Assembly: GCA_030762895.1 (NCBI GenBank)
Contig: CM061063.1
Coordinates: 71,421,836-71,485,835 of the forward strand
Reading direction: 5' to 3'
From: Sophora flavescens
Lineage: Eukaryota > Streptophyta > Magnoliopsida > Fabales > Fabaceae
DNA length: 64,000 nucleotides
The notes below the pieces were generated by a model. It did not search any database and had not been told where the DNA came from. It saw only the letters and a program-made list of their open reading frames with translations. A program made the position numbers and the translations under genes. Numbering within the stretch: position 1 is the stretch's first letter; every line of letters begins with the position of its first letter. This document shows positions 48,857-58,822 of this stretch, piece after piece.

Positions 48857-49190
48857 TGGGAGTCTGAAACCATTATTTTCCCATTATCGTTTTTATGAGA
48901 TATGTAAATTGACATCACTCTTGTTTCCATATCTCTTATAGCATTTTAAGATGCTTGGACCATTCTTGAATTGCATATTTCTCTTTATTAATTATATGCA
49001 ATTTTATATTCATCATTATTTATGTGAGATATGAGTCTTTAGCATGTATGATTTACTTCCCTATCGGATACTATTTCTGCATTGTTAAAGCTTATATTTC
49101 TTATATCTTCTTAGGTTAACGTGTGCTTTGATCGTAACTGGTATTTCTTCTTAATAATTGTTATATTTTAATAATTGATTAATGCTATCC

Positions 49191-49201
49191 AAGTGGGAGA
49201 A
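49191..49201 (+). promoter_or_regulatory. copia-2 polypurine tract
   Basis: AAGTGGGAGAA directly before the 3' LTR; primes plus-strand DNA synthesis in LTR retrotransposons. Confidence 0.85.
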
Positions 49202-49611
49202 TGTTAAATTTTAATGTGTATAATATGTGGATTAGCATTAATTGGTGATTAAATTATAATAAAATTATTAATATATCAGTTATAAAATTAATTCTTAATT
49301 ACGTAACCAATTGGTGAAATTGTTGTTGGGTATTTACTAAGAGTGACCCTATGATGGGCTGGGCCATTCTGATGTTAACCCGTTGAGAGGTCTCTACTCT
49401 CTGCTGGTAGGTTAAAAGGGATTGCCTCCCCATTAGGCATTCCAAGAGACACATACTGAAAACCAACCAGAAAGAGAGGAGTAACCCTTTCACATTCTGA
49501 TGGATTCTACGATGCTCCAAGGTAAACAATCTTCTCCTCTCCTTCGATTAACATGTGTAATATGCTATGATTTGTATCTGTATGATGTTTAGAATTATAG
49601 GTTGTCCTTCA
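49202..49611 (+). repeat. copia-2 3' LTR
   Basis: 410 bp, ends TCCTTCA at 49611 and is followed by the target duplication GGATG. Confidence 0.95.
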
Positions 49612-49872
49612 GGATGCTCCTGTCGGCATCAATGCTATGGCTTGGTGTCATCTATCCAAAACCTAGCAGAGAAGTTAGAGTTTTGTTCTTGGAACCACAT
49701 CTTCAGGGAGGCAAATAGGGTCGTTGATACCTTTGCCAAGAATGATGTTCTGATGGTTCAGAGCTTTCAGCAATATGTAGATACGCCACATTTTACTTAT
49801 TTCATCTTTGGTCGGAGGGTTGCGCTAAGGTGCACCATCTATATCTTGCATCATCCATTGCACCACTAATAT
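49612..49872 (+). pseudogene. LINE ORF2, piece 3: end of RNase H
   Basis: With copia-2 and one GGATG removed the reading frame goes through: LLEG then CSCRHQCYGLVSSIQNLAEK, FREANRVVDTFAKND and FGRRVALRCTIYILHHPLHH, stop at 49867-49869. SWNHIFREANRVVD matches the end of the RNase H domain of plant LINEs. The 3' end of the LINE and its target duplication were not found. Confidence 0.85.
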
Positions 49873-51292
49873 GTAGCAAATTTTGGACCAATCAAGTTGA
49901 CACATGGGTTTGATCAAAATTTCAAGTTTTCTAGTTATATTCCACATGATTTGCCACATAAGCAATTTTCATATGACATATATTTGATGGAGGGATCAAA
50001 CGTGTAACATTGAACAAGGATCAAATATATCAAAAAAAAAAATTATAAAAATCAAAATTACACATAAATAATAACAGAGAGACCAAATATACTATTAAAC
50101 ATTATTTTTATTAACACTGACCATTTATTCTATCAGTATATTGATATTGCAGTACTTTCTATGAATATTGAATATATGTATACGTTTTCAAAGCAACAAG
50201 CATTGATTTGAGCTTAGCAATCATATCAACTCTTACTGATTTGAGAAACAAAAAAGAGTTGATAAAAGACAAAGATACATGTATATTATGAATAATAAAT
50301 AATAAAACAATAATATTATATATTTGATTTTAATGCATCAACCGTTTACAAATTTACTGTCGTTGGAAGTGACCAAATTACCCCTTAATTAGATGTTGGA
50401 AAGAAAAAAAACCCATTAACCTAAGGGGTTCTACATAATTGCCGCCGCCATCACCTTCCTTTTATATATAAATATATGTATCATATATTTATAATATATG
50501 CACGAGAAGAAAATCAACATAAGCTCCTTAAATTGAGAATAGCCCAAATAATTAATTGTAAGTTAGGAACAAAGAAAATTTAAAAAGAAAATTTAAGTGT
50601 GATATATATATATATAATCGGGTATCCTCCAGTTGGGAGTCAGATACTAATCCCTCGAAGTATTGGAATCCATTTAAGGGATTGATCTCTCCCAACATAT
50701 ATTCTTCCATATATATGATCCATTAATCGAATCCTAACCACATGCTTAACGGATCCAATTATCTATCAAATATACTACTACACCATATCCATAGATTTGA
50801 TTTATATATAATAAAATACAGCAAGCACTACTTAAACATGAATATTAATGCTGCCAACTCATTCTTTGTCACACTTTACATTTTCTACTGTTGGATGGAT
50901 TACACGTAGGATTCATTGAATATAGTCACTATCCAAATAAGTCAGTGGATCTAAAATAAAATTCAGTCAAAAATGAGTGACTAGGGTACCTTGATTAACA
51001 TAACAGTATTGATAATTTATTAATACATTGAACATGTTTTTAATTTTTAAATAGCCATTATTAGTAATTAAAATGATAAAAACATTTTTATAGGAACTAA
51101 AAAGTAAAGACATAAACTTTTTCTGATCAAACCAAAACAGTTAAATATTTAAAGGTACAATATATTTTTCCTAATAAAAAAAAATATTGAAAATAGAGTA
51201 TTAAAGTGTATAATATTAGCATTTTTTAATTCCCTAATATTTCTGTGAAAGAAATCAAGTGCAGATGGTCCATATATACCACAATAGTCCTC
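49873..51292. other. Intergenic region before the transporter gene
   Basis: Non-coding. 49873-50100 has GGGATCAAACGTGTAACATTG and AGAGAGACCAAATATAC, which resemble one terminal repeat of a Mutator-like element or the LINE 3' region; no partner was found. 50612-50700 holds a SINE-like 3' end. The rest shows nothing recognisable. Confidence 0.45.
50612..50770 (-). mobile_element. SINE-like fragment
   Basis: On the minus strand the end reads CTTCGAGGGATTAGTATCTG, then CAACTGGAGGATACCCG, then a TA-rich tail. This matches the 3' end of the units at 12455 and 16374 (TCGAAGAATTAGTATCCACA, ATGGAGGATACC). The 5' half is too diverged to assign. Confidence 0.4.
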
Positions 51293-51301
51293 CTATATAA
51301 T
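51291..51301 (+). promoter_or_regulatory. Likely TATA box of the transporter gene
   Basis: TCCTATATAAT lies 46-56 bp before the start codon at 51347; the spacing would leave a short leader. Confidence 0.45.
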
Positions 51302-51346
51302 TATGTGTGTTCATCCTAAAAGGCAAAAATATACTTTTATTAAACT

Positions 51347-52911
51347 ATGGCTGATTCAACCCATCTTCTCTCTTGTGACACAGAAGAAGATAAACAACAC
51401 CACCACCACCTTCCTTCTCTTGGTTCCACAATAGAAAAGTGCATAGGTGACTTCAACTGGACCCAGTTCCTCCAAGCTGTTCTTGTCTCTTTAGCTTGGT
51501 TCTTTGATGCTCAACAAACATTCATCAGTGTCTTCACGGATGCACAACCTCTCTGGCACTGCACCAATCACCAATATTCCTCATGCACCACTCCCAACAA
51601 CAACAACAACATGTGCAACCTTCCCAAGGATTCATGGGCATGGAATGGACCCACACAAGCCTCCATCATCTCAGAATGGAGCCTGCAATGTTCCAACTCC
51701 ATCATCACAGGTCTCCCAGCTTCATTGTTCTTCATGGGGTGCTTACTAGGTGGTCTTGTCTTAGCCACACTTGCTGATTCCACACTTGGTCGTAAGAACA
51801 TGCTCTTGTTCTCGTGTCTCTTGATGTCTTTATCTTCCTTGCTTGCTACCCTCTCACCCAACATTTGGATCTACTCAGCATTCAAGTTTCTATGTGGGTT
51901 TGGTCGTGCCACTATTGGCACTTCAGCACTTGTCTTAGCTTCTGAGCTTGTTGGAAAAAGGTGGCGTAGCCAGATAAGTGTTATTGGGTTCTTTTGTTTC
52001 ACTATAGGGTTCTTGTCTCTTCCAGCTATGGCTTATACTAATAGAAACTCTTCATGGAGGAACCTTTATTTGTGGACTTCTATTCCAACCATTTTGTATT
52101 GCATATTGGTCAAGTTGTTTGTTCAAGAGTCACCTAGATGGCTTCTTGTCCAAGGAAGGAAAGAAGAAGCTGTGGCTACACTAAAATGCATCACATCAAC
52201 CACTGATAGTAACCTCAACTTGGCCATCAATGGCATGAATATGATCATGCCCCACGACGAAGAAGAAACACCGAATGTGGATTTGTACTCTGCCCTCAGG
52301 ATTTTGTTGCAAAAGAAATGGTCTTCAAGAAGGGTATTGGCAATCATGGCTATGGGTGTTGGCATTGGATTGGTGTATTATGGTATGCCACTAGGCCTTG
52401 GAAACTTGTCTTTCAACCTTTACTTGAGTGTCACATTTAATGCATTATCTGAGTTACCATCAGCTCTGCTTACCTTCATTCTCATAGACAAGATCAATAG
52501 GAGAAGTGCGCTCTTGTTCTTCACTTTCCTAAGTGGTGTTTTTAGTGTGATGTCAAGCATGGAAGGGAAGCTATGGAGCAAGATGCAAATTGGGTTTGAG
52601 TTAATATCCTTTTTAGTGCTTGTACTTCGTTTAATATTTACCTAATATACACCACAGAGTTGTTTCCAACTTGTGTGAGGAATTCAGGGTTGTCCTTGGC
52701 GAGACAAGCAGTGGTGTTTGGTGGCACTTTTAGTCCATTGCTTGTGGGCGCTGGTAGAGTGCACAAGTTCTTTTGCTATGGGGTTTTTGGGTTGGTGATA
52801 GGTTGTGGTGGAGTGTTTGGAGTGTTGTTGCCAGAGACAAAGGGGAAACCACTATGTGATACAATGGATGAAGAAGAAAATAAATTAGAGAGTCATATAT
52901 TATTGGCTTAA
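51347..52911 (+). pseudogene. OCT3-like: Organic cation/carnitine transporter, OCT3-type, one frameshift
   Basis: Single-exon gene of the major facilitator superfamily (SLC22-like plant OCT group). From 51347 the frame reads CIGDFNWTQFLQAVLVSLAW (first membrane helix), a Cys- and Asn-rich outer loop, the MFS signature LADSTLGRK at about residue 145, FGRATIGTSALVLASELVGK, ESPRWLLVQGRKEEA (typical of this group), and hydrophobic helices to about residue 421. Then the frame is lost and stops at 52643-52645. The second frame gives YTTELFPTCVRNSGLS to LLPETKGKPLCD and ends at 52909-52911. A run of five T at 52610-52614 would restore the family reading (ISFFSACTSFNIYLIYTTEL) with six; the whole would then be 521 residues, the usual length. 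Family members move cations or carnitine across plasma membrane or tonoplast; substrate here unknown. Recent pseudogene or a base-call error. Confidence 0.88.
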
Positions 52912-53011
52912 TTAATTAAACCATACCTATAGTCCTTATGAATGAGCTGTTTTTATGTGTATTTGTGAGTGAAACACTGCAAGAAAATTAAAATTGATAT
53001 TAATTATTGGC

Positions 53012-53054
53012 AAAATCATGTGTATGTTTTTTTGGTAGAAAAATCATGTGTATG
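53012..53054. other. Short poly(T) insertion between perfect 15-bp direct repeats
   Basis: AAAATCATGTGTATG at 53012-53026 and 53040-53054 flank TTTTTTTGGTAGA. Confidence 0.55.
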
Positions 53055-53241
53055 CGTGTGGCTGTTCTGCCAGCTTCCAGCCTGTTATTTTTCTGCGATA
53101 TATATAGATTGTCCAAATGGGATAATATTTTTTTAAGTCAAATTGAAATTTAAACTATATATATATAGAAGATTAGAAGAACAACCTGTTACAAGCGGCT
53201 GGATTGAATAAGAATTTAAAACGAGGTTGGTGCTAATTGTC

Positions 53242-53290
53242 ATTTTGGTATCGACTTTTTTTTTTTTATCGGATATTTTGGTATCAACTT
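53242..53290. other. Short poly(T) insertion between 16-bp direct repeats
   Basis: ATTTTGGTATCGACTT (53242-53257) and ATTTTGGTATCAACTT (53275-53290) flank ten T followed by ATCGGAT. Confidence 0.55.
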
Positions 53291-54249
53291 GATATTAGAG
53301 TATGACTCTGGTCATCTATAATAAGAATTTATGTCAGTTTCAAGTGTTGTTCTCCATTATCATTTCTCTCCTACGGGCAAGAATAGATTGGCAGAGCCAA
53401 TGTGCTGGAGGCATATTCTCAACTATATGTATAATCTGGAAGCATCTGTATAATTAAATACCTCATCAATCATAAATCTTCAAAGACCTGGTTTTCATTT
53501 ACTTTTTATTTGTCTCATATGCCTGTCCCGTTTCCTGTTTCCCAATTGAATGATAAGAATTCAATGATTTTTTTTCTCATAACGAATAATAACATCTCTT
53601 TTAGTTGTCAAGATTTTTTTAATGAATTATCCAAAGGAAGGGAATAGCAAAATAAGAAAATAAAATATCAAAATCCTACTTCTCATCACTATACAGAAGT
53701 AGAATCCATCAAAGCCTCTTGTACATTCAAAACTCTAGTCATTCCAATTATAATCTTCATGATAAAATATGAGTTATGTTATTTGAACACAAATTTTGGA
53801 CATCGTATATGATATCGTTTATGTTTATCTCCACTTCTCACTTATTTTTTATCTTCTTTCTATACACGTTTCTCGAAAATACACTAAAAAAATAAATAGA
53901 CATCTTTTGTTGTCCCCGTTTTGTGTACAAAACATTACCCATAAAATATGGTGGCTTTTCAAAAAATAAAAATAATAAAATATGTTGTACGCATGCCTAG
54001 TACTCACCAGATTTAACCTAATCAATTGATTATATCTATCGCAGCTTGTTTTGTGAGAAGTTAAACAATGGTAAAAGCAAGAAGCTTGCAGAACAAGCCA
54101 ACTAATAAAAATGGAGTGGCTGAGAAGCTTGAAGAGACAAATATTTGCAAATGCTCGAATGCTTTCGGCTAATTTCATTGATGTGAGGAATAGATGCATA
54201 TATACATGAGGAACTAATTATCTGCATCGATTTGCTTACCAGCAACTAA

Positions 54250-54638
54250 GGGGTCCGTTTGATTTAGATTTTGATAGAATTGATTATGAGAATTGATTTT
54301 GGAAGAATTGATTTTGAAAAATGGAATTTAAAAAATTTGATTTGTGTTTGGGAATGATATTTTAAAAGTGGGTTAAGAAGAATTGTTTTTGTTTGGATGA
54401 TAAAGTAAAATCACTTTTGAAGTGCAAATATGTAGAATTTTGTGGGGCCTACATCTTGAATCAATTATTTTCAACGGAAAAGCTATAAATTTTTGCTTCC
54501 ACAAAACTCAGTTTTGACCCACCAAGAATCAATTATTTTCAACGGAGTTTGGTAAACAAACGTATGAACAGTACCAGATGTATGAATAGTAACTCCAAAC
54601 CAAAAAAAAAGTGCCGTTTGCGTTCCTAACCAAACGGG
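54250..54638 (-). mobile_element. MITE copy 1 of a three-copy cluster
   Basis: Runs from GGGGTCCGTTTGATTTAG to CCTAACCAAACGGG, inverted relative to copy 3. Contains GAATTGATTTTG repeats and GTGGGGCCTACATC. No coding capacity; superfamily not settled. Confidence 0.65.
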
Positions 54639-54648
54639 CACTATTAGC

Positions 54649-54959
54649 CTGTTTGGTAGAGATTTTTTTCAATAATTGATTCCTGGTGGGTCAAAACTGA
54701 GTTTTGTGGAAGCAAAAATTTATAGTTTTTCCGTTGAAAATAATTGATTCCAGATGTAGGCCCCACAAAATTCTATATATTTACACTTCAAAATTGATTT
54801 TACTTTATCATTCAAACAAAAACAATTCTTCTAAACCCACTTTTAAAATATCATTCCCAAACACTAATCAATTTTTTCAAACTCCATTTTTCAAAATCAA
54901 TTATTCTAAAATCAATTCCCTCAAAATCAATTCTATCAAAATCTAAACCAAACGGATCC
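54649..54959 (+). mobile_element. MITE copy 2 (head shortened)
   Basis: Starts CCTGTTTGGTAGAG, then joins the family sequence at CAATAATTGATTCC and ends ATCTAAACCAAACGGATCC. It lacks about 100 bp present at the head of copies 1 and 3. A frame across it (54704-54946) is Asn/Ile/Lys-rich and repeated in copy 3; it is not a gene. Confidence 0.65.
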
Positions 54960-54965
54960 ATAGTT

Positions 54966-55346
54966 CCCGTTTGGTTAGGAACGCAAACGGCACTTTTTCT
55001 CCGTTTGGAGTTACTATTTATACATCTGGTACTGTTCATGCGTTTGTTTACGAAACTCCGTTGAAAATAATTGATTCCTGGTGGGTCGAAATTGAGTTTT
55101 GTGGAAGCAAAAATTTCTAGCTTTTCCATTGAAAATAATTGATTTCAGATGTAAGCCCCACAAAATTCTACATATTTACACTTCAAAAATGATTTTACTT
55201 TATCATCCAAACAAAAACAATTCTTCTAAACCCACTTTTAAAATATCATTCCCAAACACAAATCAATTTTTTCAAACTCCATTTTTCAAAATCAATTCTT
55301 CTAAAATCAATTCCCCCAAAATCAATTCTATCAAAATCTAAACCAC
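54966..55346 (+). mobile_element. MITE copy 3
   Basis: Starts CCCGTTTGGTTAGGAACGC and ends AAAATCTAAACCA. It is the near-complete inverse of copy 1, so copies 1 and 3 could pair as long hairpin arms with copy 2 between. Confidence 0.65.
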
Positions 55347-55795
55347 ACATCGTAATTAATAATGAACATTTTAATGAACAAAGAAACATCTAAGAGTATC
55401 AATAAACAAAGAAGCACCTATTCGAAAAGAAATGAGCAACCGACAAGGCTCGATAATGTTGATAGATACATCAGTTCCTAGTACCCTATCTGGGGTTCAA
55501 CTTTTGCCATAATTAAAAGTCTTTGTTGAAGAGATAAAACCTACTTCAGTGATCTCTACGTTCAAAGATGAATTAGTCTTTAACTATCGATTGGGACCCC
55601 TTAGCTTAAGGGGTGTATTTGATTAGCATTTTAAAAAATTATTTTGGTATTAAAAAGTATGGATTTTAAAAGATTATTTAGGATTTATAAGATTTTTTTA
55701 TAAAGATTGTTATAATTAAGTTTTTCATGTGTATATTTTAAAATATTTAAATCATAAGAATTTATAAGATTTGAAAGAACTATATCACTAGTGTA
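55347..55795. other. Intergenic, possible older MITE around CACTA-3
   Basis: GGGGTGTATTTGATTAGCAT at 55611 and GGTATCAAATGGAC at 56621 could be the outer ends of a MITE that CACTA-3 entered; the match is partial. Nothing else recognised. Confidence 0.3.
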
Positions 55796-56600
55796 GGAAA
55801 CATTTTTTACGTCAGTTAGAAGTGCTTTTTGACGTCTGAAAAAAGCCCGACGTTATTCCAGCAGACGTTAAAAGTTACACTTTTAACGTCTATTTATAAC
55901 TGATGTAAAAGTTAACATTTAACGTCAGTTATTTAATTTAACAGACATAAATGTGATACTTTTAACGTGAATTAAATAATATAACTGACGTTAAAAGTAC
56001 TACTTATAACGTCTGTTGTTTTATACAACACACGTTATAAGTTTTTTTTAATAAATTACTTTTAACGTCAGTTAAATAGATAAAAAAAAATAAACAATTT
56101 CTGTTACAATATATCCCTTCCCTCTGTCATCCCTGCATTCAGTAAAACAGTCCAGAAAGAATCAATGGGGGGACAAAAAACCAAAACCCATTGATAGAAA
56201 AAACATAACTATTAGCTTCTAAGTATATAAATGTAAATTCATATACAAATATAATTAACTACACATCTTCTAAGAATGCAGGAGGTATTTTTTCTACTCA
56301 TTTTTTTGCAGCATACTTAAAGAAGAATCCTGAAAATCGCATCCTCAAGTCTGTAAACTCTCATTTTTTAAGAGGAGAATGATCGCTAAAAGCCCGCACA
56401 AGTTCAAATAATTAACAATAACATTAACTCAAGTCATCACCAAAACTGCTAAAGGTGATTTAACGCCAGTTGTGTACACATCTGATGTTTTTAAGTGACC
56501 CTTATAATTACGCTTATACCACCGTCTCCTTTTTAACGTCTAAGTTTTGGTTAACAGACGTTAATCTTTCCCGTTTAGTACATATTTTGCACTAGTGTAT
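55793..56600. mobile_element. Non-autonomous CACTA element CACTA-3 with TAT target duplication
   Basis: The element is 55796-56597 (802 bp), CACTAGTGTAGGAAA to TTTTGCACTAGTG, with TAT on both sides (55793-55795, 56598-56600). Subterminal AACGTCAGTTA and AACTGACGTTAAAAG motifs match those of CACTA-1, so it belongs to the same family and could be moved by a CACTA-1-type transposase. It has no transposase; 56100-56450 is unique non-coding DNA. Confidence 0.92.
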
Positions 56601-56628
56601 GGATTTATATAAGATTTGAAGGTATCAA

Positions 56629-56665
56629 ATGGACTTTTAGTGTAATAAAAAAAATAGACTTTTAG
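56629..56665. other. Short A-rich insertion between 12-bp direct repeats
   Basis: ATGGACTTTTAG (56629-56640) and ATAGACTTTTAG (56654-56665) flank TGTAATAAAAAAA. Confidence 0.45.
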
Positions 56666-57394
56666 CAAATATTCAAAGTAATAAGAGTAAATGAAAAAGA
56701 TAAAAATGAAATGATAATGTTTTTAATAAAAAATACAATTTTAACACCAAAAGTTCTTCAAGAAGCATTTCTATGAACAATAGACAAAATAAGTAAGAAG
56801 CAAATAAATATTAATGGTCAACTACAAAAATAAGAATATATTGTATATAAAAGAACAATGCATTTCTTCATCTTTATATACAAAACAGTAGAGTCTGCGG
56901 AATTCCTTTCCCACCGAAACTAAGGCTAAAGTTATAATTTTACTAACTAATTTAATATTTTATTATTTGTTATAATAATTTCTAGTTATTACTTACACGA
57001 ATCTTTATTTTTTCCTTCCGAAACAAAGGCTAAGGATACAATTTTTCTAACTTATTTAGTTTATTATTATTATTATTTGTTTTAAATTTTTTTAACTATT
57101 ACTTATCTATACTATCTATATATTTAGGAATAATATCATTGAATGCCTTTACGTGTCAACCTATGAGAAAAACATCATTTAATTCAAATATTCTTATATA
57201 CACTTGATATCATATTATCAAATAAAATTATTAAATATCCAAATTTGAGTCACAAGAGATTTGATTCGAATTTTGATGCACTCAATAATAGTCAGAATTC
57301 ACTTTTAATGCACTTTAAAATTTTAGAAAATTTCATGTATAATATAAGAAAATATCACAATATTAAATGTAATATCGACGCACACGAGAAAATA
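56666..57394. other. Intergenic; contains a diverged ~105-bp direct duplication
   Basis: 56905-57010 (CCGAAACTAAGGCTAAAG) and 57011-57120 (CCGAAACAAAGGCTAAGG) are two diverged copies of one stretch. Otherwise AT-rich with no gene. Confidence 0.45.
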
Positions 57395-57725
57395 TGATTA
57401 ACTCAAATAGATTTTGAAGAGAGAAGAAAATAATAATATGATTGATAAATATATTTTCTAATGATGGTTAACTTGCATGGGAATATAGGATAAATGAATC
57501 AAATAGATTTTCAAGAGAGAACACAAAAATAATATGATATATAAATATATTTTTAAAAAATGGAACTGGAAAAATAGGAGAATTAGATCAAATAAATTTT
57601 ATAGAGAGAAGAAAAAAATAATGTGATGAATAAATATATTTCTAAAAATGGTTAACTTGCACCGTGGAAAAAGAAGAAATAAATTAAATCAGTTTTTAAG
57701 AGAAAAGAAAAAAATTCATATCATT
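57395..57725. repeat. Inverted copy of the ~92-bp tandem repeat, about three units
   Basis: TTAACTTG at 57468 and 57652 lies 184 bp apart, twice the unit length; the middle unit has lost the motif. The surrounding GAGAGAAG and ATAAATATATTTT stretches are the complement of the units at 20930-21660. Confidence 0.8.
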
Positions 57726-57882
57726 ATGAAGATCATGGTGACATATTTATTATTAGTGTTTAAAAATAGATTACATTTATAAATGATTAATCAGGTTGAA
57801 AGCAGTTGTTGCTTTGAAAATATATATTTACTATTAAATATTTAGAGAAGTACGATACTAAAATAGTCATAAAGAAATGACT

Positions 57883-57928
57883 ATTTTTAACTTAATTTTG
57901 TCAAAAAAAAATTTAACTTATAATTTTG
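57883..57928. other. Short A-rich insertion between imperfect direct repeats
   Basis: TTTAACTTAATTTTG (ending 57900) and TTTAACTTATAATTTTG (ending 57928) flank TCAAAAAAAA. The second repeat has two extra bases, so this example is weaker. Confidence 0.35.
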
Positions 57929-58347
57929 CTTTAAAAAATAAATAAAATCACAATAAAACTTAAATGGCTATATTCAAATATTATGTTTTTTTTATATTCT
58001 TCATATATGTCTTATTTTTAAGTTATATTTTAAAAACTAAAATTGTGTAAGAAACAACATGTATTTACCATTTACACTTAAGCGTCATTATTTGTGTTAT
58101 AATATTCATAATAATTATTAAGTTAATGTCTATTACAATTTATGATCGACAAATCAGATAAACTATTTTTTTAATATTGTTCAATATAAAATTTTCCCAA
58201 CAAAATTTTAAACCATAAAATATAAATTCAACAATTATATATTTAAAGAAATAGTATATCTCCGTTCACGACAAGAGCCCATGAATTAATCTAGTATATG
58301 TTATTACAAATTCATTTGCTCTTCTTAAGACTTAAATAGCATTTTCT

Positions 58348-58390
58348 AACTTCCCAATTTTTTTTTTAGTAAAAAAAAAAACTTCTCAAT
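58348..58390. other. Short T/A insertion between 11-bp direct repeats
   Basis: AACTTCCCAAT (58348-58358) and AACTTCTCAAT (58380-58390) flank nine T, AGT and nine A. Confidence 0.4.
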
Positions 58391-58479
58391 ACTTTTCAAA
58401 ATTCAAATGTTTTCAAAATTCAAATCATTTGTATTAATTAATTAGTTTCAATTTTCAAATGTTCTCAATCTTTGAATCA

Positions 58480-58822
58480 TGACATTTTCCGTAAAGTAGC
58501 TCCTTTCTCTTCACTCTCGACACTTTCTAGCTTCAGAATCTGAGACACGGCTAGAGAGGGAAACCTGCGGCGGCGCCCTTCCCTCCCGAGTCACGACAAC
58601 GGCTCGCTTCCGGTGAGACCACCGGAGCACGACGGCTGGAGCTTCTCTTCGGCGCACGACGGCATTCGCATAGTGACGGCGCATTTCCGGTAAGTCTCGT
58701 CGGAGTTATCTCCTTTATATTCTCAGTTATCTACTTCACTTCTCTGCATTTTCTGTTTATGTATTTGAAATGGTTCTGAGTCTTTCATTCAACTCATTAG
58801 GGTTTTATCCACGACCGAATCG
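58480..58822 (+). promoter_or_regulatory. APC8 promoter and leader with probable leader intron
   Basis: GC content rises sharply from about 58555, as usual for a plant leader. A donor CCGGTAAGTC (GT at 58690) and an acceptor CTCATTAG (AG at 58799-58800) suggest a 111-bp intron in the leader. No TATA box was assigned, which is common for housekeeping genes. Confidence 0.5.

Larger units (their letters stand above)
43194..49616 (+). mobile_element. Ty1/copia retrotransposon copia-2, young, with GGATG target duplication
   Basis: The element is 43199-49611 (6413 bp). LTRs are 410 bp each (43199-43608, 49202-49611), TGTTAAATT to TCCTTCA, with about five differences by eye. GGATG precedes (43194-43198) and follows (49612-49616). 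PBS TTGGTATCAGAGCC (43610-43623) fits initiator-Met tRNA; polypurine tract AAGTGGGAGAA (49191-49201). Structure is complete, but gag and pol are broken, so any recent movement needed proteins from another copy, or the damage came later or is sequence error. Confidence 0.95.
52912..54249. other. Intergenic region after the transporter gene
   Basis: Non-coding, AT-rich. It contains two short insertion scars (53012-53054, 53242-53290). A minus-strand frame at 53849-54199 has no recognisable feature and is not called. Confidence 0.5.

Noticed and set aside
53849..54199. 116-residue minus-strand frame
   Set aside because: No recognisable motif, no promoter or splice context, AT-rich surroundings.
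54704..55341. Two similar 80-residue Asn/Lys/Ile-rich frames
   Set aside because: Both are within MITE copies and reflect their repeat composition.
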